A DNA stretch of 64,000 bases from Planctomicrobium sp051465645 (GTDB lineage: Bacteria > Planctomycetota > Planctomycetia > Planctomycetales > Planctomycetaceae), in assembly GCF_051465645.1 (NCBI RefSeq), contig NZ_CP195790.1, forward strand, positions 2,480,001-2,544,000. The letters are read 5' to 3'. The notes beneath the pieces are model-generated. The model did no database searches. It was not told the origin of the DNA and worked only from the letters and a program-made list of their open reading frames with translations. Positions 10,586-18,926 of this stretch are shown piece by piece. Both the position numbers and the translations under genes were made by a program. Numbering within the stretch: the first letter of the stretch is position 1; the number at the start of each line of letters is the position of its first letter.

Positions 10586-11000
10586 GACCAGAGAATGACG
10601 TTACGGGTAAAAAGAAACGCAACAGGGATGTCAGTTCAGCCCGCCTTGGCCACTTCAAACTCGATACTGCAAAGCATCGTTACTGCTGATCAGCATCGGA
10701 CCGGCAATCCTGCCAGTGAAACCGATACATAAAACTGATGCAGTGAAACGCACACAGCCCGAGACGCTTCCCACAGGTCAGTGAGAGGCGTTTCGGGCTG
10801 TTGGTGACAAAACTAACTGTTCCATTAGGAGATTATGACAACCTGCCGGCAACTTGTCCAATCGAAGTTCCAGAAACTCGACTCATCGCAGTCCCCGATT
10901 CTGGACCAACAGAGACCTGCCCTTTCCGCAATTGCATCAAGGCTTGAATTCCGAATCACTTAAGTGAACTCGACCACTGGCAATTCCGGAGGTATTCTCG
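10586..11000. other. Divergent intergenic region between ribE and the GTPase unit
   Basis: These 415 bases must hold promoters for both directions. The clearest structure is a long imperfect hairpin at 10754-10801. I see no strong sigma-70-like pair or riboswitch. Confidence 0.55.
10754..10801 (+). other. 17-bp imperfect hairpin
   Basis: Arms 10754-10770 (ACAGCCCGAGACGCTTC) and 10785-10801 (GAGGCGTTTCGGGCTGT) pair over 17 positions. Two pairs are G-U if transcribed on the plus strand; they would be A-C mismatches on the minus strand. No T run follows, so it is not a textbook terminator. It may sit in the 5' leader of the GTPase transcript. Confidence 0.55.
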
Positions 11001-11036
11001 ATGAATACTTCGCAATTCAAACACAAGATTGCCTGA
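11001..11036 (+). CDS. Candidate leader peptide (11 residues) ahead of the GTPase gene
   Basis: A strong Shine-Dalgarno GGAGG (10988-10992) lies eight bases before ATG, which opens the 11-codon frame MNTSQFKHKIA closed by TGA at 11034-11036. That TGA overlaps the GAAGGG (11035-11040), which is itself the likely ribosome binding site of the GTPase start at 11053. The leader has a better ribosome binding site than the main gene, a layout typical of translational coupling or leader-peptide control. No codon run points to a particular amino acid signal. It is not proven to be translated. Confidence 0.5.
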   Translation: MNTSQFKHKIA

Positions 11037-11052
11037 AGGGTCGTTGTCCAGC

Positions 11053-12621
11053 ATGCCATACACTCTTTCCCGCCGCACAATTACCCTCGCAGCACTCATC
11101 ATTCTTCCGCTGCTGGTATATCTCGGACTGGGGGCCTATGCACTGTGGATGACTGGCCTGTTTGCGTGGACGTTCTGGATTCTACCCGTCTTTTGGGTTT
11201 TAACCTGGATCATTGCGATGGTCTGGGTTCCAGAGAAATCCGTCTCCATCGCTGACCAGCTGACGTCGCCGCAATTTACCGACCGCGACACGAACGCAGC
11301 TGCAATCGTTCGTAAGTATCAGGATCAGGTAAACTCCTGTAACCCCGAACAACTGGCCGATCCCCAATTCTATCTTCAGCAGGCGATGCTGCTGTCGAGA
11401 GATCTTGCTGCACACTACTACCCCAAGGCAGCGGACCCAATTGAAGCACTGACCGTTCCCGAAGTTCTTGCTGCCGCCCGACTGGCGATCGATGACATGG
11501 AGCAATGGATTCTCGAATCCGTTCCAGGCAGTCGCATTTTCACGATCCGTCAGTTGAAGTGGCTGCAACATGCCCCGAAATGGGCCAAACGAATCCAGGA
11601 CACAACCTGGGCGGCGAGCGTCCTTGTTAATCCAGCCAATGTGATGAAGTACTTCACTTCAAAACTGACGGTTTCGCCAATCACTCAAGAGCTGCAGACA
11701 GAATTTCTTGCGGCAATCTATCTGCGATTCATCCGTCAGACGGGCTTCTATCTCATTGAGATGAACAGCGGTCGCCTGCGCGGTGGAGCCGAACTCTACC
11801 GGAAGACCTTCGGCACAGCTGAACAACAAGCCTTTACCCTGAATGCCACCAATGCCCCGGCACTGAAACCGGAATCGCTGACTGTCGCTGTCATTGGTCA
11901 GGTCAAAGCGGGAAAGTCCAGCCTCATCAATGCGTTAATCGGTAAGCAAGTCGCAAAATCAGACGTGCTTCCGGAAACCAGAAACGTCACCCGATACCAG
12001 CTCGCAGTCCCGGAGACTGATGTCACCCTGACCCTGCTCGACACCCCGGGATACGCGGATGCAGGAGCAACCAGAGACCAGATCAAGGAAGCGAAACAGG
12101 CTCTCCGGGAATCAGACATGCTGATTCTGGTCATGGCAGCCAACAGCCCTGCCCGCGACTCTGATCGGCAGGTCATGAACGAACTGCAGGCGTGGTATCA
12201 GCGCCACCCGGAACTGCAGAAGCCGCCGATCATCATCTGCATGACGCATATCGATCTGCTCAGCCCGATGATGGAATGGGAACCGCCTTACGATTGGAAG
12301 AATCCGACTCGCAAGAAAGAACACAGCATTCAAGATGCTGTCGCCCACGTTCAGGGACTCTTCAAGGACGTGACCGACGACGTGATTCCTGTCTGCTCTG
12401 ATGTTGAACGGGGACGAACGGCTCAAATCCTCGAAGAGCTGCTCCCCGCTCTCGTCGGATCGCTGACCGAAGGTCAAATGGCCGCCGTCCTCCGGACGTT
12501 TCACCGCAATCTCGATAAAGATCGTCTACGCACCGTTTTCAATCAGCTCCAAAGAAGCGGAAAAATGCTACTGCAAACATGGATCGATGAACGCTTGCTC
12601 AAGACCTTCAGCAAGCAATAA
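11053..12621 (+). CDS. Membrane-anchored Era/dynamin-like GTPase
   Basis: The 522-residue protein begins with two closely spaced hydrophobic helices (about 9-33 and 38-59), followed by a largely helical linker and then a P-loop GTPase. G1 is GQVKAGKSS (282-290), G3 is DTPG (330-333), and G4 is probably THID (398-401) in place of the usual N/TKxD. This matches membrane-associated GTPases related to Era and YcjX or DUF697 groups, but the family cannot be fixed by eye. The ATG at 11053 is preferred over a TTG at 11029 because GAAGGG lies 12 bases upstream. The substrate process is unknown; the domain layout suggests a membrane or envelope role. Confidence 0.85.
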   Translation: MPYTLSRRTITLAALIILPLLVYLGLGAYALWMTGLFAWTFWILPVFWVLTWIIAMVWVPEKSVSIADQLTSPQFTDRDTNAAAIVRKYQDQVNSCNPEQLADPQFYLQQAMLLSRDLAAHYYPKAADPIEALTVPEVLAAARLAIDDMEQWILESVPGSRIFTIRQLKWLQHAPKWAKRIQDTTWAASVLVNPANVMKYFTSKLTVSPITQELQTEFLAAIYLRFIRQTGFYLIEMNSGRLRGGAELYRKTFGTAEQQAFTLNATNAPALKPESLTVAVIGQVKAGKSSLINALIGKQVAKSDVLPETRNVTRYQLAVPETDVTLTLLDTPGYADAGATRDQIKEAKQALRESDMLILVMAANSPARDSDRQVMNELQAWYQRHPELQKPPIIICMTHIDLLSPMMEWEPPYDWKNPTRKKEHSIQDAVAHVQGLFKDVTDDVIPVCSDVERGRTAQILEELLPALVGSLTEGQMAAVLRTFHRNLDKDRLRTVFNQLQRSGKMLLQTWIDERLLKTFSKQ

Positions 12622-12854
12622 GCGATCTCTCCTCTGCCAGATTCCCGGCCTGAATTCGCGGCGACAACCACTTACAAACGGAACAATTTCCCTACGAAAC
12701 CAAAGTTCCACTTGAATTTTGAGCCTGAAACAATCACATTACAGTCAATTGATGCGATTGCCGACAAAACATCGGATCGCCCCCCCGCATTGCATGCTAC
12801 GACGCACTCCCCACTTGCAGCCTCACCACAACGACTTGTGAGAAGGAGCCCACC

Positions 12855-14195
12855 ATGCTGTCAATTGTTGGCCAACGCCTGCCACTATGTGATTCAATTG
12901 ATCGGCGCCAGTTTCTGAAATTGGGTGGACTCGCTCTGGGAGGACTCTCTCTTCCTCAGATTCTGCAAGCGGAACACGCGACAAAAACGAACGGGAACGG
13001 CAAAGGGATCATCATGATCTTCTTGCCAGGCGGTCCACCACATCAGGACATGTGGGACATCAAGACGGACGCTCCCTCTGAGATTCGTGGAGAATTTTCC
13101 CCGATTCAGACGAAAGTTCCCGGGGTCGAAATCGGCGAATTGTTCCCGCGTCTTGCCTCCTGTGCAGACAAGCTGTCCTTCGTTCGGTCTGTCGTCGGGG
13201 CAACCGGACATCACTATGCCTTCCAATGCCTCACCGGAAACCATTCACAGAACCAGCCATCTGGTGGGTGGCCGGCACTGGGAAGCGTCGTTTCGAACGT
13301 GATGGGACAGAAAACTGACGGAATTCCAGCGTACGTTGGCCTCTCGCCGAAAATGGGACACGCTCCTTGGGCGGACAACGGACAAGCAGGCTTCCTCGGT
13401 CTGGCACACGCCCCATTTACACCAGCTGGCGACGGTAAAGACAATCTGACGCTGAACGGAATCACTCTTGATCGCCTGAACGATCGGCGTCAGGTCCTCG
13501 CGTCATTCGACCGGTTCCGATCATCCGTCGACAACTCTGGAGTCATGGACGGCTTTGATTCGTTCCAGCAACAGGCCTTCGGAATTCTGACATCCAGCAA
13601 ACTTGCTGATGCACTCGACATTGAAAAGGAACCGCAGGAAGTCCGCGACCGATACGGGTACGGGGAAAACAAGATGCAGGACGATGGCGGTCCGCGTCTG
13701 CTGACAAACTTCCTGATGGCTCGACGACTCATTGAAGCCGGCGTGCGCTGTGTCACCCTCTCATTCAGTCGCTGGGATTGGCATAGCAACAATTTCGGCC
13801 AAGGACGTCGTGACTTCCCGATGCTGGATCAGGCAGTCAGCGCTTTGGTTGAGGATTTGGACCAGCGCGGCATGTTGGACGACGTTTCCGTTGTCGTCTG
13901 GGGAGAGTTCGGAAGAACGCCAAAGGTCAACAACGATGGCGGTCGCGACCACTGGCCAAGGGTGTCATGCGCAATGCTCGCCGGTGGCGGAATGAGACAT
14001 GGGCAAGTCATCGGGGCGACGAATCGCCTGGGCGAATACCCGATTCAACGACCAGTCCACTTCCAGGAAGTCTTTGCGACGCTCTATAAGTCCATAGGAA
14101 TCGACATCACTCAATTAACATTGAATGACCTGCAAGGGCGACCACGATTCCTGATTGACCAGAATCTCTACAAGCCAATGCCTGAGTTGATTTAG
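12855..14195 (+). CDS. DUF1501 family exported protein (Tat signal)
   Basis: The 446-residue protein starts with a twin-arginine signal (DRRQFLKLGG, Arg17-Arg18) and continues with the DUF1501 hallmarks: IIMIFLPGGPPHQDMWD near 52-68, an SVVG/GHHYAFQCLTG region, and near the end VWGEFGRTP and GGRDHWP. DUF1501 proteins are abundant in planctomycetes and belong to the alkaline phosphatase/sulfatase-like fold; their substrates are mostly unknown. The start is supported by AGAAGGAG upstream. DUF1501 genes usually sit next to a DUF1549/1553 cytochrome gene. This copy has no such neighbour, whereas the second copy, at 53.4-54.7 kb, does. Confidence 0.93.
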   Translation: MLSIVGQRLPLCDSIDRRQFLKLGGLALGGLSLPQILQAEHATKTNGNGKGIIMIFLPGGPPHQDMWDIKTDAPSEIRGEFSPIQTKVPGVEIGELFPRLASCADKLSFVRSVVGATGHHYAFQCLTGNHSQNQPSGGWPALGSVVSNVMGQKTDGIPAYVGLSPKMGHAPWADNGQAGFLGLAHAPFTPAGDGKDNLTLNGITLDRLNDRRQVLASFDRFRSSVDNSGVMDGFDSFQQQAFGILTSSKLADALDIEKEPQEVRDRYGYGENKMQDDGGPRLLTNFLMARRLIEAGVRCVTLSFSRWDWHSNNFGQGRRDFPMLDQAVSALVEDLDQRGMLDDVSVVVWGEFGRTPKVNNDGGRDHWPRVSCAMLAGGGMRHGQVIGATNRLGEYPIQRPVHFQEVFATLYKSIGIDITQLTLNDLQGRPRFLIDQNLYKPMPELI

Positions 14196-14243
14196 ACCAC
14201 CTGCTGACTCAAACACTCTTCAATCGATTGGCAAACCTGACCA

Positions 14244-14278
14244 GTGGTGCCGCTTCGCAGTAAATGAAGCGACACCAC
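14244..14278 (-). terminator. Possible terminator hairpin between convergent genes
   Basis: Arms 14244-14256 (GTGGTGCCGCTTC) and 14266-14278 (GAAGCGACACCAC) pair over 13 positions with one exception, which becomes a G-U pair on the minus strand. No T run follows, so termination would be weak. Confidence 0.45.
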
Positions 14279-14410
14279 CACTTAACATGGTCAGTCTCAA
14301 CTAGAGCCAACTAGAGCATTTTCAGAAATTGTACAGCGTTTCAGGCACGCGGGATTCAGCTTTTCTCCAGTCGAGAACGCTGCTCGCGGCCACACGTTAG
14401 ACCGAACCGG

Positions 14411-14905
14411 TTAGTGGTCTTCGCGAGTCTGAATAAAGAGAGCCTTCTTTTCCCCTGGCAGTGTGAAGTCAAATCCGCAGCTGCGGAAGAATTCATCTGA
14501 CGATGTAATCGCCATCACTTCAAAGATGTTGCGTTCCGTCGCCAGATCCACACAGCATCGGGTCAAACGTTTCCCGACGCCGCGTCCCTGAAACTCAGGT
14601 GAAACGCACAGCGAACGCACTTCTGCCAGCTTCTTTGAATAGATCTCGAGTGCAGCAAATCCAATAATTTGCCCATCGTGCTCAGCGACATAACCCGTCG
14701 CCATCAGTTGGGTCAGTTCGTCCAAAGCCCGAGGCAAAATGCGTTTTGCCTCGACAAACTTCTCCAGAAATTCCAGCACATTATCAGCGTCATCCGAAAC
14801 GGCAGCTCGGACGACAATCTCTCCGGCCTCGACGTCGGGCCTGGCAGAGTCAGCAGCATTCAAATCAGAGTGTGCCACCGATGGAATTTCCTTAATTAAC
14901 ACCAT
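14411..14905 (-). CDS. GNAT family N-acetyltransferase
   Basis: The acetyl-CoA binding signature is clear: VRSLCVSPEFQGRGVGKRL, with the R/QxxGxG/A motif in QGRGVG. It is followed by a typical second helix and a C-terminal strand region (EVMAITSSDEFFRSCGF). The pattern resembles the ArgA C-terminal domain and related small N-acetyltransferases (N-acetylglutamate synthase-like), so the substrate could be an amino group of an amino acid. It could also be an unrelated small acetyltransferase. The start is uncertain: no good ribosome binding site precedes the ATG at 14905, and the frame extends to 14992. No arginine-pathway gene is adjacent. Confidence 0.85.
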   Translation of the reverse strand: MVLIKEIPSVAHSDLNAADSARPDVEAGEIVVRAAVSDDADNVLEFLEKFVEAKRILPRALDELTQLMATGYVAEHDGQIIGFAALEIYSKKLAEVRSLCVSPEFQGRGVGKRLTRCCVDLATERNIFEVMAITSSDEFFRSCGFDFTLPGEKKALFIQTREDH

Positions 14906-15248
14906 GAAATATTTTGAAGTCCGGGAAAACAATGGCCCGCTGTCCTTTAAACAGCAGGCTGAAGTCGCACTTTGAATCAGATTTTGAATCAATTAAAGGA
15001 CCAAAACACCAGAGCACGCATCATGCCTGATTCGCACTGGCGGTCCCTGCCAATGCTGATGCGGCCGGATGACAGAATCACCCGGCCGCTTAAATTATCT
15101 CTGATTTCTGAGCAATCTGGTTGCTTCAGTTTCCGCTCAAGCAGATTTTCGCAAACCTTGTCGCAGTTTTTGGTCCTCAGTTCCAGCCATATTGCCGGTC
15201 GTTTAGACAAATTCTCGTGACGTCAACTTGCTCAAACCCATCGAAAAC
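14906..15248. other. Intergenic region with a GC-rich hairpin
   Basis: These 343 bases lie between the acetyltransferase start and the end of the GroES-like gene. The only clear structure is the hairpin at 15061-15089. Frames across it have no coding character. Confidence 0.5.
15061..15089 (-). terminator. GC-rich hairpin, probable terminator of the GroES-like gene
   Basis: GCGGCCGG (15061-15068) and CCGGCCGC (15082-15089) form an 8-bp stem, extended by TGA/TCA inside. The one mismatch becomes a G-U pair on the minus strand. It lies about 160 bases past the GroES-like stop, and no T run follows on the minus strand. Confidence 0.5.
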
Positions 15249-15626
15249 TCACAACTCGTCGGTATCGTCGTACTCCTCCGAGAAGCCGGTAACATCATCG
15301 TCACCTTCTTCAACGTCTTCAGATTCATTAATCCGAGGCGCCCGGCGAAACACTGCAACGACATCATCAACTGGAACGACGAACAGAACGTTATTTGATT
15401 CCAGATCGACTGGAATCGCGTTTTTAGGATGGAACAGAACTTTGTCGTACTTTGCAACCGGAAATTCGTCGTCGTTCTCGACTTCGACACTCACTTCCAC
15501 GACGCGCCCGGTGATCGTGGGGATCTCGGCCTGATCCGGAAGCACGATTCCGCCCTTCGTCTGATGGCGGCTCTCGTCCTTGCGAATCAGAATGCGTGGA
15601 CCTAATGGTTCGACAAACTCATTCAT
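15249..15626 (-). CDS. GroES-like (Cpn10 family) protein with acidic tail
   Basis: Residues 5-92 follow the Cpn10 pattern: VEPLGPRILIRKDES at the start, GGIVLPDQAE in the region of the GroEL-contacting mobile loop, a middle barrel with YDKVLFHPKNA, and a closing strand VVPVDDVVAVF. The mobile loop is short and lacks the usual hydrophobic IVL-type contact in its classic form, so it may not bind a standard GroEL. The last 30 residues are almost all Asp/Glu, ending DVTGFSEEYDDTDEL. No groEL gene lies in the window. The ATG at 15626 has a purine-rich GGGAGAAAT just upstream. It could be an adaptor or chaperone specialised for planctomycetes. Confidence 0.72.
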   Translation of the reverse strand: MNEFVEPLGPRILIRKDESRHQTKGGIVLPDQAEIPTITGRVVEVSVEVENDDEFPVAKYDKVLFHPKNAIPVDLESNNVLFVVPVDDVVAVFRRAPRINESEDVEEGDDDVTGFSEEYDDTDEL

Positions 15627-16043
15627 TGGATTTCTCCCTTCATTGGGAAGGGCCTGTTAGAGCCTTTTGCAATTGATCTGCAAGCTTCCGAGACACGGAA
15701 CCCGACTTTTCGTCCCAAGGCCTTTGCTACCAAAGACCTTGAATCTGCAAACCGCTCTGACTATTCGCATTGCACCCGAATTATACGCAGAGTCTTCTCA
15801 GAAAACGAGATGAATGCAATCTGGGGGAATTTGGAACTTCTTGTTCCGCCACAGAATCAACGCTCTCAACAGACATCACGAGACGCCACGAGGTTCTCGA
15901 AATGCGATTGCATTTGCCGCATTAGAGCAATTTGCATGCAGATGTACAGGACATGACCGATGCGCCGTTTCCCAGCGTCCGACTGCAATGAAGCCACAGA
16001 GTCGAATTCTTAGAAAGCGTTCCCTTCGGAATCACACTCCATC
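15627..16043. other. Gene-free stretch
   Basis: These 417 bases lie between the GroES-like start and the end of galM. I found no coding frame with a ribosome binding site, repeat or strong hairpin. It presumably holds the GroES-like promoter. Confidence 0.5.
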
Positions 16044-17177
16044 CTACTGATTTGAGAACTTCCAGATCGTTGTCTGCTGATAGATCGATCCGGGTTTGAG
16101 GATCGTCGAAGGGAACTGCGGCTTATTCACGGCGTCTGGGTACTCCTGAGTCTCCAGGCAAAGTCCACTGCGCTGAGCATAGACTTTTCCGTCTTTGCCC
16201 TTCTGACCAAACAGGTGATTCCCGATGTAAAGCTGAACGCAAGGCGCATCCGAAGTGATGTCCAGCACACGTCCGCTCTTCTCAGAGATCAGTCTGGCGA
16301 CCGGACGAACCGTGCCGGCAGGGCCATCAACGATGTAATTGAAGTCGTACCCTTTCGCCTCTGTCTCCAGCACCTGATCCAGCCTCGCCCCGACAAGCAG
16401 CGGAGCACGGAAATCGAGTGCGGTCCCTGAAACCGTGGCAATTTCACCCGTTGGAATCTGGGTTTCATCATTCGGAGTATATTTCTCCGCGAACAACTGC
16501 AGTCGATGATCCAGAATCGTCGGTGAACCCGCGCCGTCGAGATTGAAGTAGGTATGGTTTGTCAGATTGACAGGGGTTGGCTGGTCAGTGACGGCCTTGT
16601 AATTGATCGTGAGCTGAGTGGCATCCTGCTTCAACAGATACGAGACAGTCAGTGTCAGATTCCCTGGGAATCCTTCTTCGCCATCAAGACTGGTATAGAA
16701 GAAGGAAACGCCCATCCCCTCGTTCGTCTCAAAACCTTTGCCCTGCCAGATCACTTTATCAAGGCTACGTTTTGCTCCCCCGTGAAGATGATTGGGGCCA
16801 TTGTTCACCGCGAGTGAATACTCTTTGTCGTCGAGAGTGAACTTGCCCTTCGCAATCCGATTGGCAACACGACCAGTTGCGCAACCAAAGTACTGGTTCC
16901 CTTCCGACTCATATCCGGCAACGTCATCGAACCCCAGAACGACATCGTCATGCACGCCGCTTCGATTCGGAACGGTCATGCTGACAATGGTTGCTCCACG
17001 AGACATGATCCGAACGGACATGCCCAATCGATTCGTGAGCGTAAATATTTCGACAGACTGACCGTCTGCCGTTTTTCCAAATGGCTCAGCAGTCGGGGGA
17101 GCTGCATGCAATGCCGTCACAGATCCCCAACAAAGGATCTGTACAGTCAGCGCCAGAAAAGCAGCCATTCGGATCAT
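16044..17177 (-). CDS. galM: Aldose 1-epimerase (galactose mutarotase), exported
   Basis: The enzyme interconverts alpha and beta anomers of aldoses. The 377 residues start with a signal peptide (MIRMAAFLAL...ALHAA, cleavage near 25), so it acts outside the cytoplasm, unlike E. coli GalM. Family motifs are GRVANRI (102-108), NNGPNHLHGG (about 125-134, with His130 and His132), the catalytic His208 in NLTNHTYFNL, and the catalytic Glu345 in LETQEYPDA. The length is typical for exported mutarotases. It has no adjacent gal genes, which fits a scavenging role rather than the Leloir operon. Confidence 0.95.
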   Translation of the reverse strand: MIRMAAFLALTVQILCWGSVTALHAAPPTAEPFGKTADGQSVEIFTLTNRLGMSVRIMSRGATIVSMTVPNRSGVHDDVVLGFDDVAGYESEGNQYFGCATGRVANRIAKGKFTLDDKEYSLAVNNGPNHLHGGAKRSLDKVIWQGKGFETNEGMGVSFFYTSLDGEEGFPGNLTLTVSYLLKQDATQLTINYKAVTDQPTPVNLTNHTYFNLDGAGSPTILDHRLQLFAEKYTPNDETQIPTGEIATVSGTALDFRAPLLVGARLDQVLETEAKGYDFNYIVDGPAGTVRPVARLISEKSGRVLDITSDAPCVQLYIGNHLFGQKGKDGKVYAQRSGLCLETQEYPDAVNKPQFPSTILKPGSIYQQTTIWKFSNQ

Positions 17178-17631
17178 CGCGATTCCCCTATTTCGTCTAC
17201 ACCAGTCACCTCTCCAGGTGACGCCAGAGTGCGCAAAGATAGTGTCTGGGTCGCAAGAAAATTCGGAACTTTCCCGTGAACCGCCTCAACACATGCGGAC
17301 TTCTGATTCTGAATCGAGTTCTGCTAATTATCAGCAGAGCCCCCTGACATCACAAGTCCGGCCAAGGGAGAACACCGAGAGATTTTTCGTTGGGAACGTC
17401 TTCAAGAAGAAACCGCTCAGCCCCACCGAATGGCAAATGTCATTTCGCTTTGAAAAATGGGATCGTGCCCGAAAGTGGAAGTTTCCAGTCGTTCCCGAAG
17501 AGCAGGTTCCAAGCCGAGGAAAACGACAATCATTGAAAGGCGATCGCCAGAACCGGAGCGATGTCCGCAATCAAGCGACAGCAGCTCGGCCGGATGATCC
17601 GACAGTCTAACTCAGCCAGTCCTCGACCAGC
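17178..17631. other. Gene-free stretch upstream of galM
   Basis: These 454 bases hold the likely galM promoter. A small dyad GTCACCT-CTCC-AGGTGAC (17205-17222) sits in the upstream region. A plus-strand frame from GTG at 17218 to 17610 is open, but it has no ribosome binding site and unusual composition; I do not call it a gene. Confidence 0.5.
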
Positions 17632-18549
17632 CTATGATCGATCCGAAGTGAAGCTCTGAGTCGTCACCGGAACAGGAGGAACAGCCGATTGCTGCTTGCT
17701 CAACTCTTCCAGTTTCTGAACCATCTTGACGTTTTCGCCGAGCGTTTTGATGACAAAATCGTAGGTTTCGATCACTTTGCGACGGAACTGAGAGACCTCA
17801 GACTGCACTGTATCGCGAGCCGCTTCCGACTTCTGGACTGTTTTCACCAATCCATCTTTAACGTCGTCCGAGGCGTCAGCTGGTGCAGCAGCATCCCCGT
17901 TCAGTTCCTTCAGACGCTGATCAAGAAGCACCTGAGTCGCTTTCGTCATGACCTCGAGATTGGTCTTTTGAATCTGCAGTTCGGCAACCCGAGAGTCGGC
18001 GATGATCTGCTGCCCCTGAATCTCGGCCGTGGCTGTCAACCAGTTTGCAGGAAGAGTGCCCCGAACGTGATATAGCCCAAGAGCCCAGTTTCCAGTTTCC
18101 TGCGGATAGGGACGTCGGGTCAGCCGGGCAATCGCCTGTGTCGGGCGAGTGTCAATGACAGCGAATTCACCGAGAAAAGCGGTTTTATCGCCTTCATGGC
18201 TGAAGACATAAATCGATGGTTCAACACCATCTGCACCGCGCTGTGGGAGATTTGAGCTTGTTCCGACTCCGAGTTCGATTGCTCCCTGGCCACCTGGCTG
18301 CGGACGACTGTTGGGTGCAGCCCAAACATCGCCCCAACTGTGGACGAGAGACTGTCGCTTCTCTTCCAGATCGCGAATCCGAATCCGGGCGTCGGCGATA
18401 TCCTGAATCTGCTTTTCAACGGTTTTCTGACGTGTCTCAACAGAAGTGAGCCAACGGTGACGAACACCCAGCGCCGTTGTTGTCAGCCAACCGGCGACAA
18501 CGACGAGGACCACAGATAACCAGACGAGCACCTTGCCCAGGATATGCAT
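17632..18549 (-). CDS. Membrane-anchored coiled-coil protein of unknown function
   Basis: The start at 18549 is set by GGGAG eight bases upstream and gives an N-terminal transmembrane helix (about 5-28). The longer frame to 18798 has no such support. After the helix comes a helical segment rich in Glu/Lys/Gln, then a compact region with beta character (about 90-180, including SIYVFSHEGDKTAFLGEF), then a second long helical region (about 205-290) with heptad-like spacing. No catalytic motif is visible and I recognise no family. One membrane anchor with two coiled-coil regions suggests a structural or tethering role in the envelope. Confidence 0.72.
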   Translation of the reverse strand: MHILGKVLVWLSVVLVVVAGWLTTTALGVRHRWLTSVETRQKTVEKQIQDIADARIRIRDLEEKRQSLVHSWGDVWAAPNSRPQPGGQGAIELGVGTSSNLPQRGADGVEPSIYVFSHEGDKTAFLGEFAVIDTRPTQAIARLTRRPYPQETGNWALGLYHVRGTLPANWLTATAEIQGQQIIADSRVAELQIQKTNLEVMTKATQVLLDQRLKELNGDAAAPADASDDVKDGLVKTVQKSEAARDTVQSEVSQFRRKVIETYDFVIKTLGENVKMVQKLEELSKQQSAVPPVPVTTQSFTSDRS

Positions 18550-18926
18550 ATACCAAGCTCCCGTTGGCGTCGCCTTAGAACAGTTCGAACGGCCGCCATC
18601 CGAATTGTAGATCGTCTGGTGACGGCCCTTTTCAGGAGAGACTCGACTAAATGACCGAATATAACGAATTCGGCAGACTGCACCGTCGAGTCGATCGTAA
18701 ATCCCGTCGAAGGCGAGCGTCAAGGCGGTTGCCTTGAATTCAGGCCACAAATTTCGACCGGGGATTACTTTACGGATTATAGCGGGCGTGCCAGTCACTC
18801 ACCGGCACGCCCGCTATTTTCATTCGCTCATTTCGCCTGTTCAACCGGGCTCACACCTGAGACTTCCATCGTGAAGTCAAAGTTTTCGCCACAGAATGAA
18901 CAGTCGCGATCTGCTTGGCCAACTGA
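18550..18926. other. Intergenic region with a terminator
   Basis: These 377 bases separate the coiled-coil gene and the end of the HtrA-type gene. The strong hairpin at 18781-18820 is the only clear element; the rest should include the promoter of the coiled-coil gene. Confidence 0.5.
18781..18820 (-). terminator. Rho-independent terminator
   Basis: A perfect 12-bp stem (AGCGGGCGTGCC at 18781-18792, GGCACGCCCGCT at 18804-18815) lies about 110 bases beyond the HtrA-type stop. A-rich sequence lies on one side and ATTTT on the other, so it may act in both directions. Confidence 0.75.

Noticed and set aside
10586..11000. FMN riboswitch upstream of ribE
   Set aside because: The conserved core was looked for on the minus strand and not found.
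17218..17610. 130-codon plus-strand frame upstream of galM
   Set aside because: GTG start with no ribosome binding site, charged random-like composition, in a promoter region. No family features.
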